Below, one piece after another: positions 29,125 through 37,213 of a stretch of DNA of 41,145 nucleotides. This stretch comes from a virus. The notes under the pieces are model-generated. The model was not told the origin of the DNA and ran no database searches. It saw only the letters and a program-made list of their open reading frames with translations. A program made the position numbers and the translations under genes. The stretch is from positions 1 to 41,145 of the IMG/VR virus record IMGVR_UViG_3300029258_001156. The stretch is one strand, 5' to 3'. The first letter of the stretch is position 1. The number at the start of each line of letters is the position of its first letter.

Positions 29125-29813
29125 CTATTTCTTCTTTCTGTCGATCGCATTGGCGAACGCCCGAAACTGCGATTTCATGTCGGACAGTTTCATAACCGGC
29201 TTCGGTGGCTGAATGAAATCGGGCATGAAGTCGCTCGCCTTGGGCACTTGCCCCTTCTTACAATGGGGAGCCACCGCCGCGCTGGCAACGATCCCCGCGT
29301 GCAACGCATCGCGTTCCGGCCCCCACGGGGCCACCTCGTAATAGGCCATCCACTCGTCGAACTGCCGACACGACATCTCTTCAAGCATCGCGTCGACATC
29401 CCACTCGCCGAACGATCGCGCTAGGAAGTAGGCGAAGCGTCGTCGGTGGTTTCGCCGTAGTTTTTTGCCAAGTCCTCGTTGTCCTCGTCGCTGATCCCGG
29501 AAATCTTCCGGCCCTCTTCCCACAACCGCTCAATCACGGCCGCCGACTCGTCGCCGAGCCATCCCGCGTCTTGCGGCCCGAACGTCAATTCACCCGCCTT
29601 ATCGCAGACACACCACACGACGAACTTCGCGCGGAGGTTCGATAAGTCCCGTTTCTTCGGGTTTTTGCAGATGTCAGCCTCCCAGTCGTCCCGCTCTTTG
29701 GCCGACAGGTTGCGCACGAAGACGCTCCCATCGGCGTCGGGCCACTCGGGCGTCTCGACCGGCTGGATGACCCGCTTCGATCGACTCGCTTGGATCTTTT
29801 CTTTCAGTGACAT
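29125..29813 (-). CDS. Tail assembly chaperone GT fusion (by -1 frameshift)
   Basis: Predicted 229-residue product: 118 residues of the G frame, then a -1 shift at A-AAA-AAC and 111 residues of the T frame (LRRNHRRRFAYFLARSFGEW..., EMSCRQFDEWMAYYEVAPWG, KLSDMKSQFRAFANA). The T part has the typical tail-chaperone pattern seen in HK97-like phages. The fusion bridges tape measure and tail tube protein during assembly and is absent from the finished virion. The T frame has no start of its own with a ribosome site; its longest open stretch begins 63 bases inside the G gene. Confidence 0.8.
29421..29813 (-). CDS. Tail assembly chaperone G
   Basis: 130 residues, the unshifted product. Sequence features: EWPDADGSVFVRNLSAKERD, KFVVWCVCDKAGELTFG, AVIERLWEEGRKISGISDED, matching the phage tail chaperone G family in size and position between tail tube and tape measure. 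AGGAGA lies before the ATG. Translation past the slippery site ends after 12 further codons at TAG; the shorter protein is normally in excess over GT. Confidence 0.8.
   Translation of the reverse strand: MSLKEKIQASRSKRVIQPVETPEWPDADGSVFVRNLSAKERDDWEADICKNPKKRDLSNLRAKFVVWCVCDKAGELTFGPQDAGWLGDESAAVIERLWEEGRKISGISDEDNEDLAKNYGETTDDASPTS
29460..29466 (-). other. Programmed -1 frameshift site A-AAA-AAC
   Basis: The heptamer A-AAA-AAC is in the zero frame as GCA AAA AAC (codons 116-118 of gene G). Slippage to AAA AAA continues into the T frame as CTA CGG CGA. This is a classical X-XXY-YYZ slippery site in the place where lambda-like and HK97-like phages have one. Confidence 0.85.
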
Positions 29814-29938
29814 GACTTGGTTCTCCTACGGCAAAACGGTAAAAACAAATAGTAAAAGGTCCCCCACGACGGCCCGGCGGTGGCTGGCATTGCCACGCCG
29901 CCACCGAGCCAGCCGCAGGAAAATCTGCTTGTGTTCGG

Positions 29939-30307
29939 TTAGGCCGCGTCGGCTTGGCCCGGCTTGAATGTCACGGTGGAGGTGATCGCGCCGTCTTTCG
30001 ACCCGCTGGTGCCTCGATCCACTACGATTGCATTAGCGAGCGTTCCGTCGTCCGTGCCATCCTCCCACCCGGCGGTCAACGCGCCTTGCGTGCCGATCGC
30101 ACAACCGGCGGCCGGAAGCCCGCCGACGAACGTCGCCACGAGTTGCGGGTCGGGAATGCCTGTCCGATAAGACGTTGCCGTGTCCTCCGAACTGCTCACG
30201 TCAACCGCCGCTCCCGACTCGGTATATTCCAACGACAGCAGCCCGCCGAACGTCACCGACGCGAACGTCATCGTTGATCCATTAAATCCATCGTTTTCGC
30301 CTGCCAT
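29939..30307 (-). CDS. Major tail (tube) protein
   Basis: 122 residues, beta-rich and A/G/T-rich: STMTFASVTFGGLLSLEYTE, TATSYRTGIPDPQLVATFVG, and a terminal TSTVTFKPGQADAA. Strong AAGGAG before the ATG fits high expression. Its place between the tail terminator and the chaperone pair is that of the tail tube subunit; the length is short but within range. Family by position and composition. Confidence 0.7.
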   Translation of the reverse strand: MAGENDGFNGSTMTFASVTFGGLLSLEYTESGAAVDVSSSEDTATSYRTGIPDPQLVATFVGGLPAAGCAIGTQGALTAGWEDGTDDGTLANAIVVDRGTSGSKDGAITSTVTFKPGQADAA

Positions 30308-30319
30308 CTGCTAGGCTCC

Positions 30320-30748
30320 TTATTCTGCCGCCGGGACGTACCACAGGATGTAATCGTGACTCACCCGGTGTATCCGCCGCTCTTGTCCCGGCGAGGGCGG
30401 CTCGGGCATGTCTTGTCCACTTTCATAGTGGCAACTCGAAACGATCGGGTCGCCGCTGTCGTCGGTCCAACTCTTCAATGCCGTCTTGACCGCCGTGGCC
30501 AGCGCCTTGACGCCCGAATAGGTGCTTGCCCATAAGTCGACTTGAATTCGGCAATGATTGGTGTCTGTCGCTCCTGCGGCATGGTTCACGCTCTGATCGC
30601 TGATCGTCTGATAGGTGATGTAGGGCAACGCAACCGCCACCTGCCCCGACTCATCCAGCGGGGCCCCGATCGCGAACACTTTCGTACCGACGATCGTGCT
30701 GATCGCTTCCGTGTTTTTCAGTTTGTAAACAAGTCGCGTTTCCGGCAT
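30320..30748 (-). CDS. DUF3168 tail terminator / completion protein
   Basis: 142 residues with the DUF3168 pattern: VYKLKNTEAISTIVGTKVFA, ALPYITYQTISDQSVNHAAG, RIQVDLWASTYSGVKALATA and VKTAL. It caps the tail tube and joins it to the head. Start overlaps the preceding stop by one base (TAATG). Confidence 0.85.
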   Translation of the reverse strand: MPETRLVYKLKNTEAISTIVGTKVFAIGAPLDESGQVAVALPYITYQTISDQSVNHAAGATDTNHCRIQVDLWASTYSGVKALATAVKTALKSWTDDSGDPIVSSCHYESGQDMPEPPSPGQERRIHRVSHDYILWYVPAAE

Positions 30749-31311
30749 TATCCAGCCTTAAGGATTCTCTCTAGTTCGGCTTGCGTGCCCTGGAGTAGTT
30801 TCAACTCCAACAACCGTTCGACAACCGCCTTATGGGCATCCTCGGCAGGGCGCACAAACGGATGGGGCGGCACGAAACCGGTGGTCGCTCCCATGCCACG
30901 CTTACCACGCCGATCCATGCCGGTCTTATGGCCGGATGATCGTTTCGCCGTGCCACCCCTAACGATCCGATGCCCGTGCTCCACCAGGTGGGCATGCGGG
31001 TCCGATCCGCCTGGACCGATCGCGGCGTAAACGTAGTTGTTCGATAGGTACGTCTTGATGACGGTCGTGATCGACTTCTCCATGTCCCCCGTGTCGCGAT
31101 GCTTCCTCGCGTTTCGCTTGACGCCCCACTCGAAAATGGGGGCCGTCTCTTTGACCGCCCGCCGCACGATCTTCTGGACGATGTTCTCGGGCATCTGGCG
31201 AAACGCTTCGTTGAGTTCGTCGATGCCCGCGATCGTGACATCGAGCATTGGCGCGGCCGGAGATTTCGGCCCCGCTAAGAATCGACCATCCGCCCCCCTT
31301 TGCTGCGCCAT
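30748..31311 (-). CDS. HK97 gp10-like head-tail protein
   Basis: 187 residues. Core pattern of the HK97_gp10 family: LDVTIAGIDELNEAFRQMPE, KIVRRAVKETAPIFEWGVKR, RDTGDMEKSITTVIKT, YVYAAIGPGGSDPHAHLVEH and HPFVRPAEDAHKAVVER. Start chosen at the ATG with GGGAGGAG upstream and one-base overlap (TGATG); a longer GTG/ATG reading lies within the upstream gene. Confidence 0.85.
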   Translation of the reverse strand: MAQQRGADGRFLAGPKSPAAPMLDVTIAGIDELNEAFRQMPENIVQKIVRRAVKETAPIFEWGVKRNARKHRDTGDMEKSITTVIKTYLSNNYVYAAIGPGGSDPHAHLVEHGHRIVRGGTAKRSSGHKTGMDRRGKRGMGATTGFVPPHPFVRPAEDAHKAVVERLLELKLLQGTQAELERILKAG

Positions 31312-31628
31312 CACCGCTCCTCCCGACAGAACCACGCGATCGACGTCTTACGAACGTCCTTAATCAACGCCACCGGGTACAAGTACCGCTCTCCCCACTT
31401 GATTCGCATGTCCTCCGACACGTCGGCCCGATACCGGGTTGTGACGCGCACCGACGCCTCGGGCGACACCTGAGCCGCCGCAACTGCCTCGCTGCCGTAA
31501 AGCTCGAAGACGTCGGCCCAAATCGTGTCGAGTGTTGTCCATGTGTTGATGATCTCGCCGTACTCGTTCGCCGAACCGGCCTTCGGTTGCTGGATCGTCA
31601 CGCGATGGCGAAGTCGGCCCGTCCTCAT
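31311..31628 (-). CDS. Head-tail joining / head closure protein
   Basis: 105 residues matching the phage head-tail joining family (SPP1 gp16-like): GRLRHRVTIQQPKAGSANEY, WTTLDTIWADVFELYGSEAV, SVRVTTRYRADVS, then MRIKWGERYLYPVALIKDVR. It closes the connector after packaging. ATGA overlap with the gene upstream. Confidence 0.88.
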   Translation of the reverse strand: MRTGRLRHRVTIQQPKAGSANEYGEIINTWTTLDTIWADVFELYGSEAVAAAQVSPEASVRVTTRYRADVSEDMRIKWGERYLYPVALIKDVRKTSIAWFCREER

Positions 31629-31876
31629 CGTTCACATGCCTCCGGTCGCGGCGGCCCCCAAACGGCCTCCATGGTCTGCCTGACGACGTTCTCGACGGTC
31701 CCCGTGCAATACAGCACCCGATCGCCATGCACGGCCAACTTGACGCAATCGCCCCCCACATACGCGTCTGCGTGCGGCTCGGCCTCCTCGATCGTCTCGG
31801 GGTTGATTCCGATGGTGACGATAACCGGGTCGCTGTCCGCGCCGCGTCGTCGGATCTGTTGCAATGGGATCAGCAT
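31625..31876 (-). CDS. Hypothetical protein, 83 residues
   Basis: Small soluble protein (LIPLQQIRRRGADSDPVIVT, GGDCVKLAVHGDRVLYCTG, then ENVVRQTMEAVWG). Overlaps the 53-residue gene by 7 bases and the head-closure gene by 4. No family recognised; a minor connector component by position. Confidence 0.55.
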   Translation of the reverse strand: MLIPLQQIRRRGADSDPVIVTIGINPETIEEAEPHADAYVGGDCVKLAVHGDRVLYCTGTVENVVRQTMEAVWGPPRPEACER

Positions 31877-32031
31877 CGCTCGGCGTCCTTTGCCGGTTTC
31901 GGTTTGGGTGCCGGTTTCGGTTCCCCCACCTTCGCCAGCAACGCACGGCCACGGCGCACCATCCGCAGGGCGTCGGGGCGCTCCAGTTCCTCGACCTTGT
32001 CGGTGTCAAGCCACTTGATCGCCAGTTTCAC
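31870..32031 (-). CDS. Small protein with Lys-Pro tail, 53 residues (GTG start)
   Basis: Not found by a simple ATG scan: GTG start with a perfect AAGGAG nine bases upstream. The protein begins KLAIKWLDTDKVEELERPDA, continues with a basic helix (LRMVRRGRALLAKVG) and ends in PKPAPKPKPAKDAERC. It fills the gap between the connector gene and the 83-residue gene. Unknown function; small LysPro-tailed proteins of this kind often occur in phage connector clusters. Confidence 0.65.
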   Translation of the reverse strand: MKLAIKWLDTDKVEELERPDALRMVRRGRALLAKVGEPKPAPKPKPAKDAERC

Positions 32032-32042
32032 GGCCACTCTCC

Positions 32043-32606
32043 TTATGGGTTCGCGAATCGAAAAAACGAATACGGCCCGAGCATCGCGCGAAACGCTTGC
32101 GACAGCGGCGTCTCGCCCTCGCGAGCCTCGTTGTAGTGCGAGACGTAAAGCTCGATGGCCGACTTGATCGGTTGCGGCACGGACGTGGCCAGGCCGTAGC
32201 CCGCCACGTACCGAACCGTTATCGAATCAGGATGGCTTCGCGCGTCGCTCGGCCAGACCTGGTTGTATTTCAAACGCACGACACCGCAGCCGTGCAACTC
32301 GCCCAGTTCGTACACATCCGTCGACAGCGTTTGCGTGTCGCCGTCGCCGTCGGTGTAGGTCACGCTCGTGATGCTCTGGACTGGTTGCTTGGCCAACACG
32401 AGGCCGCCGCCGAACGAATCGAACGAATCGTCCCACGTCTGCGTGATGAAGACCGAGCGGGTAAACGCCTCGGCCGCCACCCGCGCCGCCGTGATCCGGG
32501 TCGACAGATACGGGTCTTCGTCCTGGATGTCGATACGGCTGTGCTCGCGAACCTCCGGCACGCGTACTGGTTCGACGGTCGCGGGTGTGACGAGGGTGCT
32601 TTTCAT
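32043..32606 (-). CDS. Head-tail connector (gp6-like adaptor)
   Basis: 187 residues with the gp6/phiE125 gp8 adaptor pattern: EVREHSRIDIQDEDPYLSTR at the N-terminus, ITAARVAAEAFTRSVFITQT, VYELGELHGCGVVRLKYNQV, VRYVAGYGLATSVPQPIKSA and LYVSHYNEAREG. It docks under the portal as the first connector ring. Confidence 0.88.
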   Translation of the reverse strand: MKSTLVTPATVEPVRVPEVREHSRIDIQDEDPYLSTRITAARVAAEAFTRSVFITQTWDDSFDSFGGGLVLAKQPVQSITSVTYTDGDGDTQTLSTDVYELGELHGCGVVRLKYNQVWPSDARSHPDSITVRYVAGYGLATSVPQPIKSAIELYVSHYNEAREGETPLSQAFRAMLGPYSFFRFANP

Positions 32607-32610
32607 GGGC

Positions 32611-33039
32611 TCACATCGGGCAGGCTTTGACGGTGAAGGTAAACGATGCGTCCGAGTCGCCGTCGACCTGGACGTGATTGACCCGCCACTCGTCGCCGAG
32701 CAAATGACGCACGGTCGTCCCGGCGGCCAGCGTTGCGTCGGAAAACAGCGTTTCCGCCGTGCTCGCGCAGAGCTTGGCGATAAACCGTTTCGTGCCGCCG
32801 TTGCCGAGCACTTGGGTGAAATGGATCACGTCGACCCAGTTGGTGCCGTCGATCTTCGTCTGGACCTTCACGTCCAGCGTGTCGCCGACATCGGTTGCGG
32901 CGGCCGACACGTCCAGAACGAACGACACCGCCCGCATGCTCGCGGGCAACGTCACCGCATCCGAATTCGCGTTGACCGCCCCGGCCGCCGTGGTGACACT
33001 CGCAAGCGTCACCACGTCGTGAACTTTCTTGTTCAGCAA
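32611..33039 (-). CDS. Beta-rich structural protein, 142 residues (TTG start)
   Basis: TTG start five bases after a perfect AAGGAGGT that overlaps the upstream stop. Sequence is beta-sandwich-like (VTLPASMRAVSFVLDVSAAA, LDVKVQTKIDGTNWVDVIHF, ASFTFTVKACPM). Probably a minor head or decoration protein from its place between the beta-helix protein and the connector. Confidence 0.55.
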   Translation of the reverse strand: MLNKKVHDVVTLASVTTAAGAVNANSDAVTLPASMRAVSFVLDVSAAATDVGDTLDVKVQTKIDGTNWVDVIHFTQVLGNGGTKRFIAKLCASTAETLFSDATLAAGTTVRHLLGDEWRVNHVQVDGDSDASFTFTVKACPM

Positions 33040-33050
33040 GAGTCACCTCC

Positions 33051-33974
33051 TTACGGGATGCTGTGCGAGGTAGCCGGATCAAGCAAGCCGGATTCGGCGA
33101 TCGTGTTCGATGCGTAGTTCTCGAACCAGAACATGGCATCGCCCTTGCTCACCTCGGCGTCGACCTTGTTGTAGCCGAACCGATTGTCGTGAGCGCAACC
33201 GGTGGAGCCCGTCTTGAACTCCGCGCAGTACTCGGCCGTGTTCGTGTCGATGTTGATGATAGCGTTGTGGTGCAGGTACATATTCGACGCCACGCCCGTG
33301 TCGTGATGGATCACCGAATCGGACGAATCGACCCGCCAATAGTTGTGGCAGATTTCGGTATCCAACGACGTACCGGCGAACACGAGCGACCCGCTCATCG
33401 TGCCGGCCAAGCCGATGAATCGGCAGTTCTTGATCGTCAACCGGTCCACCCCCGTGGCGATGCTGGCGTGGATCAGGAACTCGTTGGCCGCCGACGTGTC
33501 GTGCATGCGGATACCGTCGAGCGTGAGCCCGTCGGCTCCCGCCGCGATCGTGAAACCCGTCGTGACGCCGGTGGCGAAGTTGGCCACGAACTTGATATTC
33601 TTGATCGTCACGCTGGCCACGCTCACGGTGACGCTGCCGGCTGCCGCCGTAAACGAAACCGTTGGGATTAGGTCGCCCTCGCCGAGGCCGATGATCGTAA
33701 CCCCGATTACATCGCAATTGATCCCGGTCGCCGTGGTGACGTTCTCGGCATGGCCGGGCATGACGTAGATCACGTCGCCCTTGCTGGCCGTGCAAAGACC
33801 GATCGCATAGTCGATCGTCGCGCACGGGCTGTCGGGGTTCTGGCCGTAACCGGCACCGTCGGTCCCGGTGCCGCTGTGGACGAACCAGCGGTCGCCGGTG
33901 GTTAGTGATTGGTCTTCGACATGAAACATGCCGCCGACTTGGTTGCGTGCGAAAAGTGCTGTTTTTGTTCCCAT
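33051..33974 (-). CDS. Right-handed beta-helix head-region protein
   Basis: 307 residues. Opening DRWFVHSGTGTDGAGYGQNP and CATIDYAIGLC then GDVIYVMPGHAENVTTATGI is typical of parallel beta-helix (DUF1565-like) proteins. Repeated coils follow: ITIIGLGEGD-type, VTIKNIKFVANFATG, DRLTIKNCRFIGLAGT, NMYLHHNAIINIDTN. Encoded among capsid genes rather than tail fibres, so it may be a head decoration or head fibre that binds surfaces. No lyase active site could be assigned. Confidence 0.65.
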   Translation of the reverse strand: MGTKTALFARNQVGGMFHVEDQSLTTGDRWFVHSGTGTDGAGYGQNPDSPCATIDYAIGLCTASKGDVIYVMPGHAENVTTATGINCDVIGVTIIGLGEGDLIPTVSFTAAAGSVTVSVASVTIKNIKFVANFATGVTTGFTIAAGADGLTLDGIRMHDTSAANEFLIHASIATGVDRLTIKNCRFIGLAGTMSGSLVFAGTSLDTEICHNYWRVDSSDSVIHHDTGVASNMYLHHNAIINIDTNTAEYCAEFKTGSTGCAHDNRFGYNKVDAEVSKGDAMFWFENYASNTIAESGLLDPATSHSIP

Positions 33975-34066
33975 CTCGGGGTTGTCCTTTGTTATCGATG
34001 GTCGTGTTGAATGAAGCCCGGCCGAGCCAAGTAGAACCCGGCCGGGCTACACGAAAGGAATCGGGC

Positions 34067-34543
34067 TTAGTCAGTGATCGCCGTAGGCGGTGTCGCCTGC
34101 GGATACCGGGTTTCGATGAAGTAAGTCACCGTTGCGAAGTTGGTGGCCTCACTGGAATCCGACAGCGTTGCCGCGATACAATCGAAACCGTCCGACAAGG
34201 TGGCCGGATCGAACTGCATCACAAGCTGCTGATTGGTCGTGCCGGCGGTCGCCGCGATCGATGCCGCGTTGGTCGCCTTGACCAGCGTGTCGGTCGAAGA
34301 CACGTCGGCATTTTTCCAGACGTTCTGGACGGCCGTCACGGCGGCGGCACTCGTACCCGCCACCGCCGTCGCCTCGTTGACGCCCAGCACGGTTGCGTGT
34401 GTCGCCGCCTGCAATAGCTCGGCGACAATGGTCACGCTGATGGCATCCTTCAACGAGATGTAGTCGCAGGTGATTCCGCCGTTGGTGGTGGCAACCGGAG
34501 TGCCGTTGACAATCTTGAATTTTTCGGGAAGTACCGTTTTCAT
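34067..34543 (-). CDS. Putative head decoration / minor capsid protein
   Basis: 158 residues from the ATG that follows AGGAGGT by seven bases; a GTG three codons earlier is inside the ribosome site. Ala/Thr-rich (TTNGGITCDYISLKDAISVT, VAGTSAAAVTAVQNVWKNAD, TNQQLVMQFDPATLSDGFDC, ATVTYFIETRYPQATPP). It directly follows the major capsid gene, the usual position of a decoration or accessory capsid protein. Family not recognised. Confidence 0.55.
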   Translation of the reverse strand: MKTVLPEKFKIVNGTPVATTNGGITCDYISLKDAISVTIVAELLQAATHATVLGVNEATAVAGTSAAAVTAVQNVWKNADVSSTDTLVKATNAASIAATAGTTNQQLVMQFDPATLSDGFDCIAATLSDSSEATNFATVTYFIETRYPQATPPTAITD

Positions 34544-34560
34544 CGTGGTCACCTCCTTTC

Positions 34561-35910
34561 TTAGGTTCGGGATTGGAGAGTGATAAACGGACTAACCGTG
34601 TTGCTGCCGTTGGCGGGAGTCAACGCGGAGGCCCACATCGGTTGACCGTCGACGCGGACGACAAACCGGAAAACCGACTCGTCATAGACGAACCGGACGT
34701 GGATCGACGAGTCGGTCTGAATGCCGCCCTTGTCGATCAGCTTGTACTGCGAGAAGTCGCAGAACATGATGTCGCCCTCGGTGCCGAGGGTCGCGGCCTG
34801 CTCGATCGGCATGATCGGCCGACCCAAGAGCGTGCCGAACGGCGCGCCGCTGAGACCACCGGCGGGCACGAACATCGGGACGCCGCCGGTGCCCACGACG
34901 TGGTGCAGCTGGAAGAGTTGCGGCCAACAGTCCTGGTTGATGAGCCAGACCGCGTTGGACAAGCCACGCGACCACATGCGGGCGTACATCTTCTCGATGT
35001 TCTCCGCAACGATGGTTGTCGCCTTCTGCCCGGTCTCCTTGGTGATACGCACCTTCGGGCCGGCGGCCAGGATGCCCTTCGGCTGTCCCGCTCCCGTTCC
35101 GCGAATGATCGCGTCGTCGAGCTTGTAACCGAAAACGTTCGGAAAGGCCTCCATGATTATGGATTCCAACGCCGAGGCGTCTTGCAGCAGTTCGTCGGTT
35201 GCGTAACACAGTCCGATGAGCTTTTGCAGGTTCAGTTCGATCTGACGGAAGGCCGGTTTGCTGCCGGTCTTCTCGCCCGCTTCGTTGAGCCAGTAGGACG
35301 TCACGCCACCCCACTGCGATCCGTCGGCGCGGCTCGTCTCGTTCATGCCGTTGATTTTCAAACCGTTGGCGTTGGCCGAGATCGACGTACGCGAACAGCG
35401 AGACGCGAGAATACCCGTCTCGTAGGTCTGCTTCATCAGTTCGTTGCTGATGTCGGTGCCGACTAGAAAACCGCCGTCCGCGCCGACTCCCTCGGACATT
35501 CCCGAGACGGCAGCCATCGGCGACAGCAATCGTTGATCGACGGCACCGACGCCGCTGCCGGCACTCGCCACGGCTTGCAACATTTGCCCGAACGTCGAAA
35601 AGCCCTCGGGCTCTTGCGGCGGGGGCGTGGTTTGCGTGACGGTCGCCGGATGGCGACCGGGGAGGGTCGGTTGCTGGGCTTGCGACCAGCCATCGCCTTG
35701 TCGCAGTTGCGAGGCGGCCTGCTCACGCGCCTCGATGGCGGCATATTCCTGCTCGCACTGCTCGGCGGTCGCCACATGGCCGTCGAATGCGGCCTGCTCT
35801 TCCTCGGTGAGGCCCCGTTCGTTGTCGGCCTCCGCCGTGGCCAGAATGGCCTTGGCGTCGTTGCGGGCTTGCTCGCGTTGCTGGGCAAGCTCCCTCTGTC
35901 TCTTGGTCAT
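34561..35910 (-). CDS. HK97-type major capsid protein with scaffold domain
   Basis: 449 residues from the ATG with GGAG ten bases upstream (a longer TTG reading is unlikely). Residues 1-85 are a Q/E/A-rich coiled coil that acts as the scaffolding delta domain; a flexible P/Q-rich linker (~86-110) probably holds the protease cleavage site. The capsid fold follows: GFLVGTDISNELMKQTYETG, GILASRCSRTSISANANGLK, LIGLCYATDELLQDASALES, AIIRGTGAGQPKGILAAG, FSQYKLIDKGGIQTDSSIHV. It is paired with an S49-type maturation protease upstream. Confidence 0.93.
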   Translation of the reverse strand: MTKRQRELAQQREQARNDAKAILATAEADNERGLTEEEQAAFDGHVATAEQCEQEYAAIEAREQAASQLRQGDGWSQAQQPTLPGRHPATVTQTTPPPQEPEGFSTFGQMLQAVASAGSGVGAVDQRLLSPMAAVSGMSEGVGADGGFLVGTDISNELMKQTYETGILASRCSRTSISANANGLKINGMNETSRADGSQWGGVTSYWLNEAGEKTGSKPAFRQIELNLQKLIGLCYATDELLQDASALESIIMEAFPNVFGYKLDDAIIRGTGAGQPKGILAAGPKVRITKETGQKATTIVAENIEKMYARMWSRGLSNAVWLINQDCWPQLFQLHHVVGTGGVPMFVPAGGLSGAPFGTLLGRPIMPIEQAATLGTEGDIMFCDFSQYKLIDKGGIQTDSSIHVRFVYDESVFRFVVRVDGQPMWASALTPANGSNTVSPFITLQSRT

Positions 35911-35961
35911 CGTGCTGATACTCCAGTCACGGGGAATGCCTGGAGCACAGCGCAAAGGAAA

Positions 35962-36012
35962 ACGCGAAGCGTCCAGGGCTGATTGTGTAAATCGAGCCGT
36001 GAAACTTCGCGT
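35962..36012 (-). promoter_or_regulatory. Long-loop inverted repeat in capsid gene leader
   Basis: ACGCGAAG (36005-36012) and CTTCGCGT (35962-35969) form a perfect 8-bp stem with a 35-base loop, followed on the minus strand by TTTCC. It lies in the 234-base gap before the capsid gene and could act as an attenuator, processing site or mRNA stabiliser. No clear promoter was found in the gap. Confidence 0.35.
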
Positions 36013-36144
36013 TAGATACTCTGCCTAATCGCGCCGAATCGTTACAACCGCATGGCCCACGAATCTCTGCCGAGGCACCCGGCGATTGCCGTATGTTTTC
36101 GTCAGGGCGTAGTATCGCACATTTCGAGCGATTGCCCTAGATTA

Positions 36145-36357
36145 TCAGGTGTCAAGTAGTCGCAGGCTCCGGGGTATCCCCGGTGAGTGCGCCATCACGC
36201 CTTTCGCCTCGATCGCCTTGACGTGGCACCACGCCGCGTTGGGTGAGATCCCGAACCACTTCGCCACGTCACGGACGCTTGGCGAGTAGTGCCGCTCGGC
36301 CACGTAATCACGCACGAACCGAACCACGTCCTCCTGGCGTTGGGTCAATCGGATCAT
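36145..36357 (-). CDS. LexA-type winged-helix DNA-binding protein (domain only)
   Basis: 70 residues aligning along the whole LexA DNA-binding domain: RLTQRQEDVVRFVRDYVAER, YSPSVRDVAKWFGISPNAAW (the recognition region PNAA-x-x-H is PNAAWCHVKAIEAKGV), and a terminal R-S-L-R-L-L matching LexA R-G-I-R-L-L. The S24 autoprotease domain is missing. It is encoded between the capsid protease and the capsid gene with a 4-base overlap upstream. It might bind SOS-type operators of the host or regulate the capsid gene through the 234-base gap that follows. Confidence 0.8.
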   Translation of the reverse strand: MIRLTQRQEDVVRFVRDYVAERHYSPSVRDVAKWFGISPNAAWCHVKAIEAKGVMAHSPGIPRSLRLLDT

Positions 36358-37211
36358 AGCACTGCCGCCCTGTTTCTGTTTTTCCGGCTCTTGCTGCCGC
36401 GAGTCAATTCGGCAAGGACCTGATCGAGAGACGCCACGCGGTCGACCATGCCGACTTCCAGGGCATCGGCGGCCATGAGCATCCGGCCTTGCCCGAACTT
36501 ACCGCGGACCGTCGCGGCCGACTTGCCCCGCCCCTTGGCCACGGCCCCGACGAACTGTTCGTAGTAGGCGTCGACCTGCTCTTGCATGTGCTCGCGAGCC
36601 GAGTCGGTCAGCGGCTCGTAGGGGTTGGCCTCCGTCTTGAACTTGCCCGCCGAGATCAGCGTTGTCTTGACGCCGAACTGGGCATCGGCTTCCGAGAAGT
36701 CCTGGTGGGTCGAGTAGACGCCGATCGAACCGACCTGTCCACCGGGTGTCACCGCCAGCGTGTCGACGGCCGAGCCGATCAGGTAGGCCGCCGACGCCGC
36801 CATGCTGTTCGCCACACCGATGATCGGTTTACTTCCGCGTGCCTCGCGGATCTGGGTGGCCAGTTCGTTCACACCGAAGACCGACCCGCCCGGTGAGTCG
36901 ATGTCCAACACGATCGCGCCGACCGACGGCGTGTCGACCATCTGCTTGAACGCGGCCGAGAAGGCGTCGACCTTCACGCCGCCAAACAACATTTCCATCA
37001 GCCCGTTGCCCGAGCGTTGCGTGATGATCCCGGTCAGCGGGAGCACGCCGACATTGCCCTCGACCGTTGGCATCCGATGCGTTCGCGCCTCGGGTTCGAT
37101 GCCGTTGGACAATCGGGTCATGGCCGTTGCCATCACGTCGAGTCGGATAGCCCAGACGTCGCCATAGGTGGCGTTGATGAGTTGCGTGAGTGGCTTCGGT
37201 AGCGGTGTCAT
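36354..37211 (-). CDS. S49 (SppA/ClpP-like) capsid maturation protease
   Basis: 285 residues. S49 features: VGVLPLTGIITQ start, IVLDIDSPGGSVFGVNELA (oxyanion-type GGS), nucleophile Ser140 in ANSMAASAAYLIGSA, and Lys190/192 in ISAGKFKTEANPYEPL as the general base. The last ~25 residues are basic. It cleaves the scaffold domain from the capsid protein and probably itself during prohead maturation. Standard order portal-protease-capsid. Confidence 0.92.
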   Translation of the reverse strand: MTPLPKPLTQLINATYGDVWAIRLDVMATAMTRLSNGIEPEARTHRMPTVEGNVGVLPLTGIITQRSGNGLMEMLFGGVKVDAFSAAFKQMVDTPSVGAIVLDIDSPGGSVFGVNELATQIREARGSKPIIGVANSMAASAAYLIGSAVDTLAVTPGGQVGSIGVYSTHQDFSEADAQFGVKTTLISAGKFKTEANPYEPLTDSAREHMQEQVDAYYEQFVGAVAKGRGKSAATVRGKFGQGRMLMAADALEVGMVDRVASLDQVLAELTRGSKSRKNRNRAAVL

Positions 37212-37213
37212 GG

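Noticed and set aside
29125-29523. T frame as an independent 132-residue gene
   Set aside because: Its start lies inside gene G without a ribosome site, while a perfect slippery heptamer links it to G.
35709-35740. Possible self-target of the spacer in the capsid gene
   Set aside because: Only about 21 of 32 bases agree, mostly in GAGGCGGCC-type low-complexity sequence; not significant.
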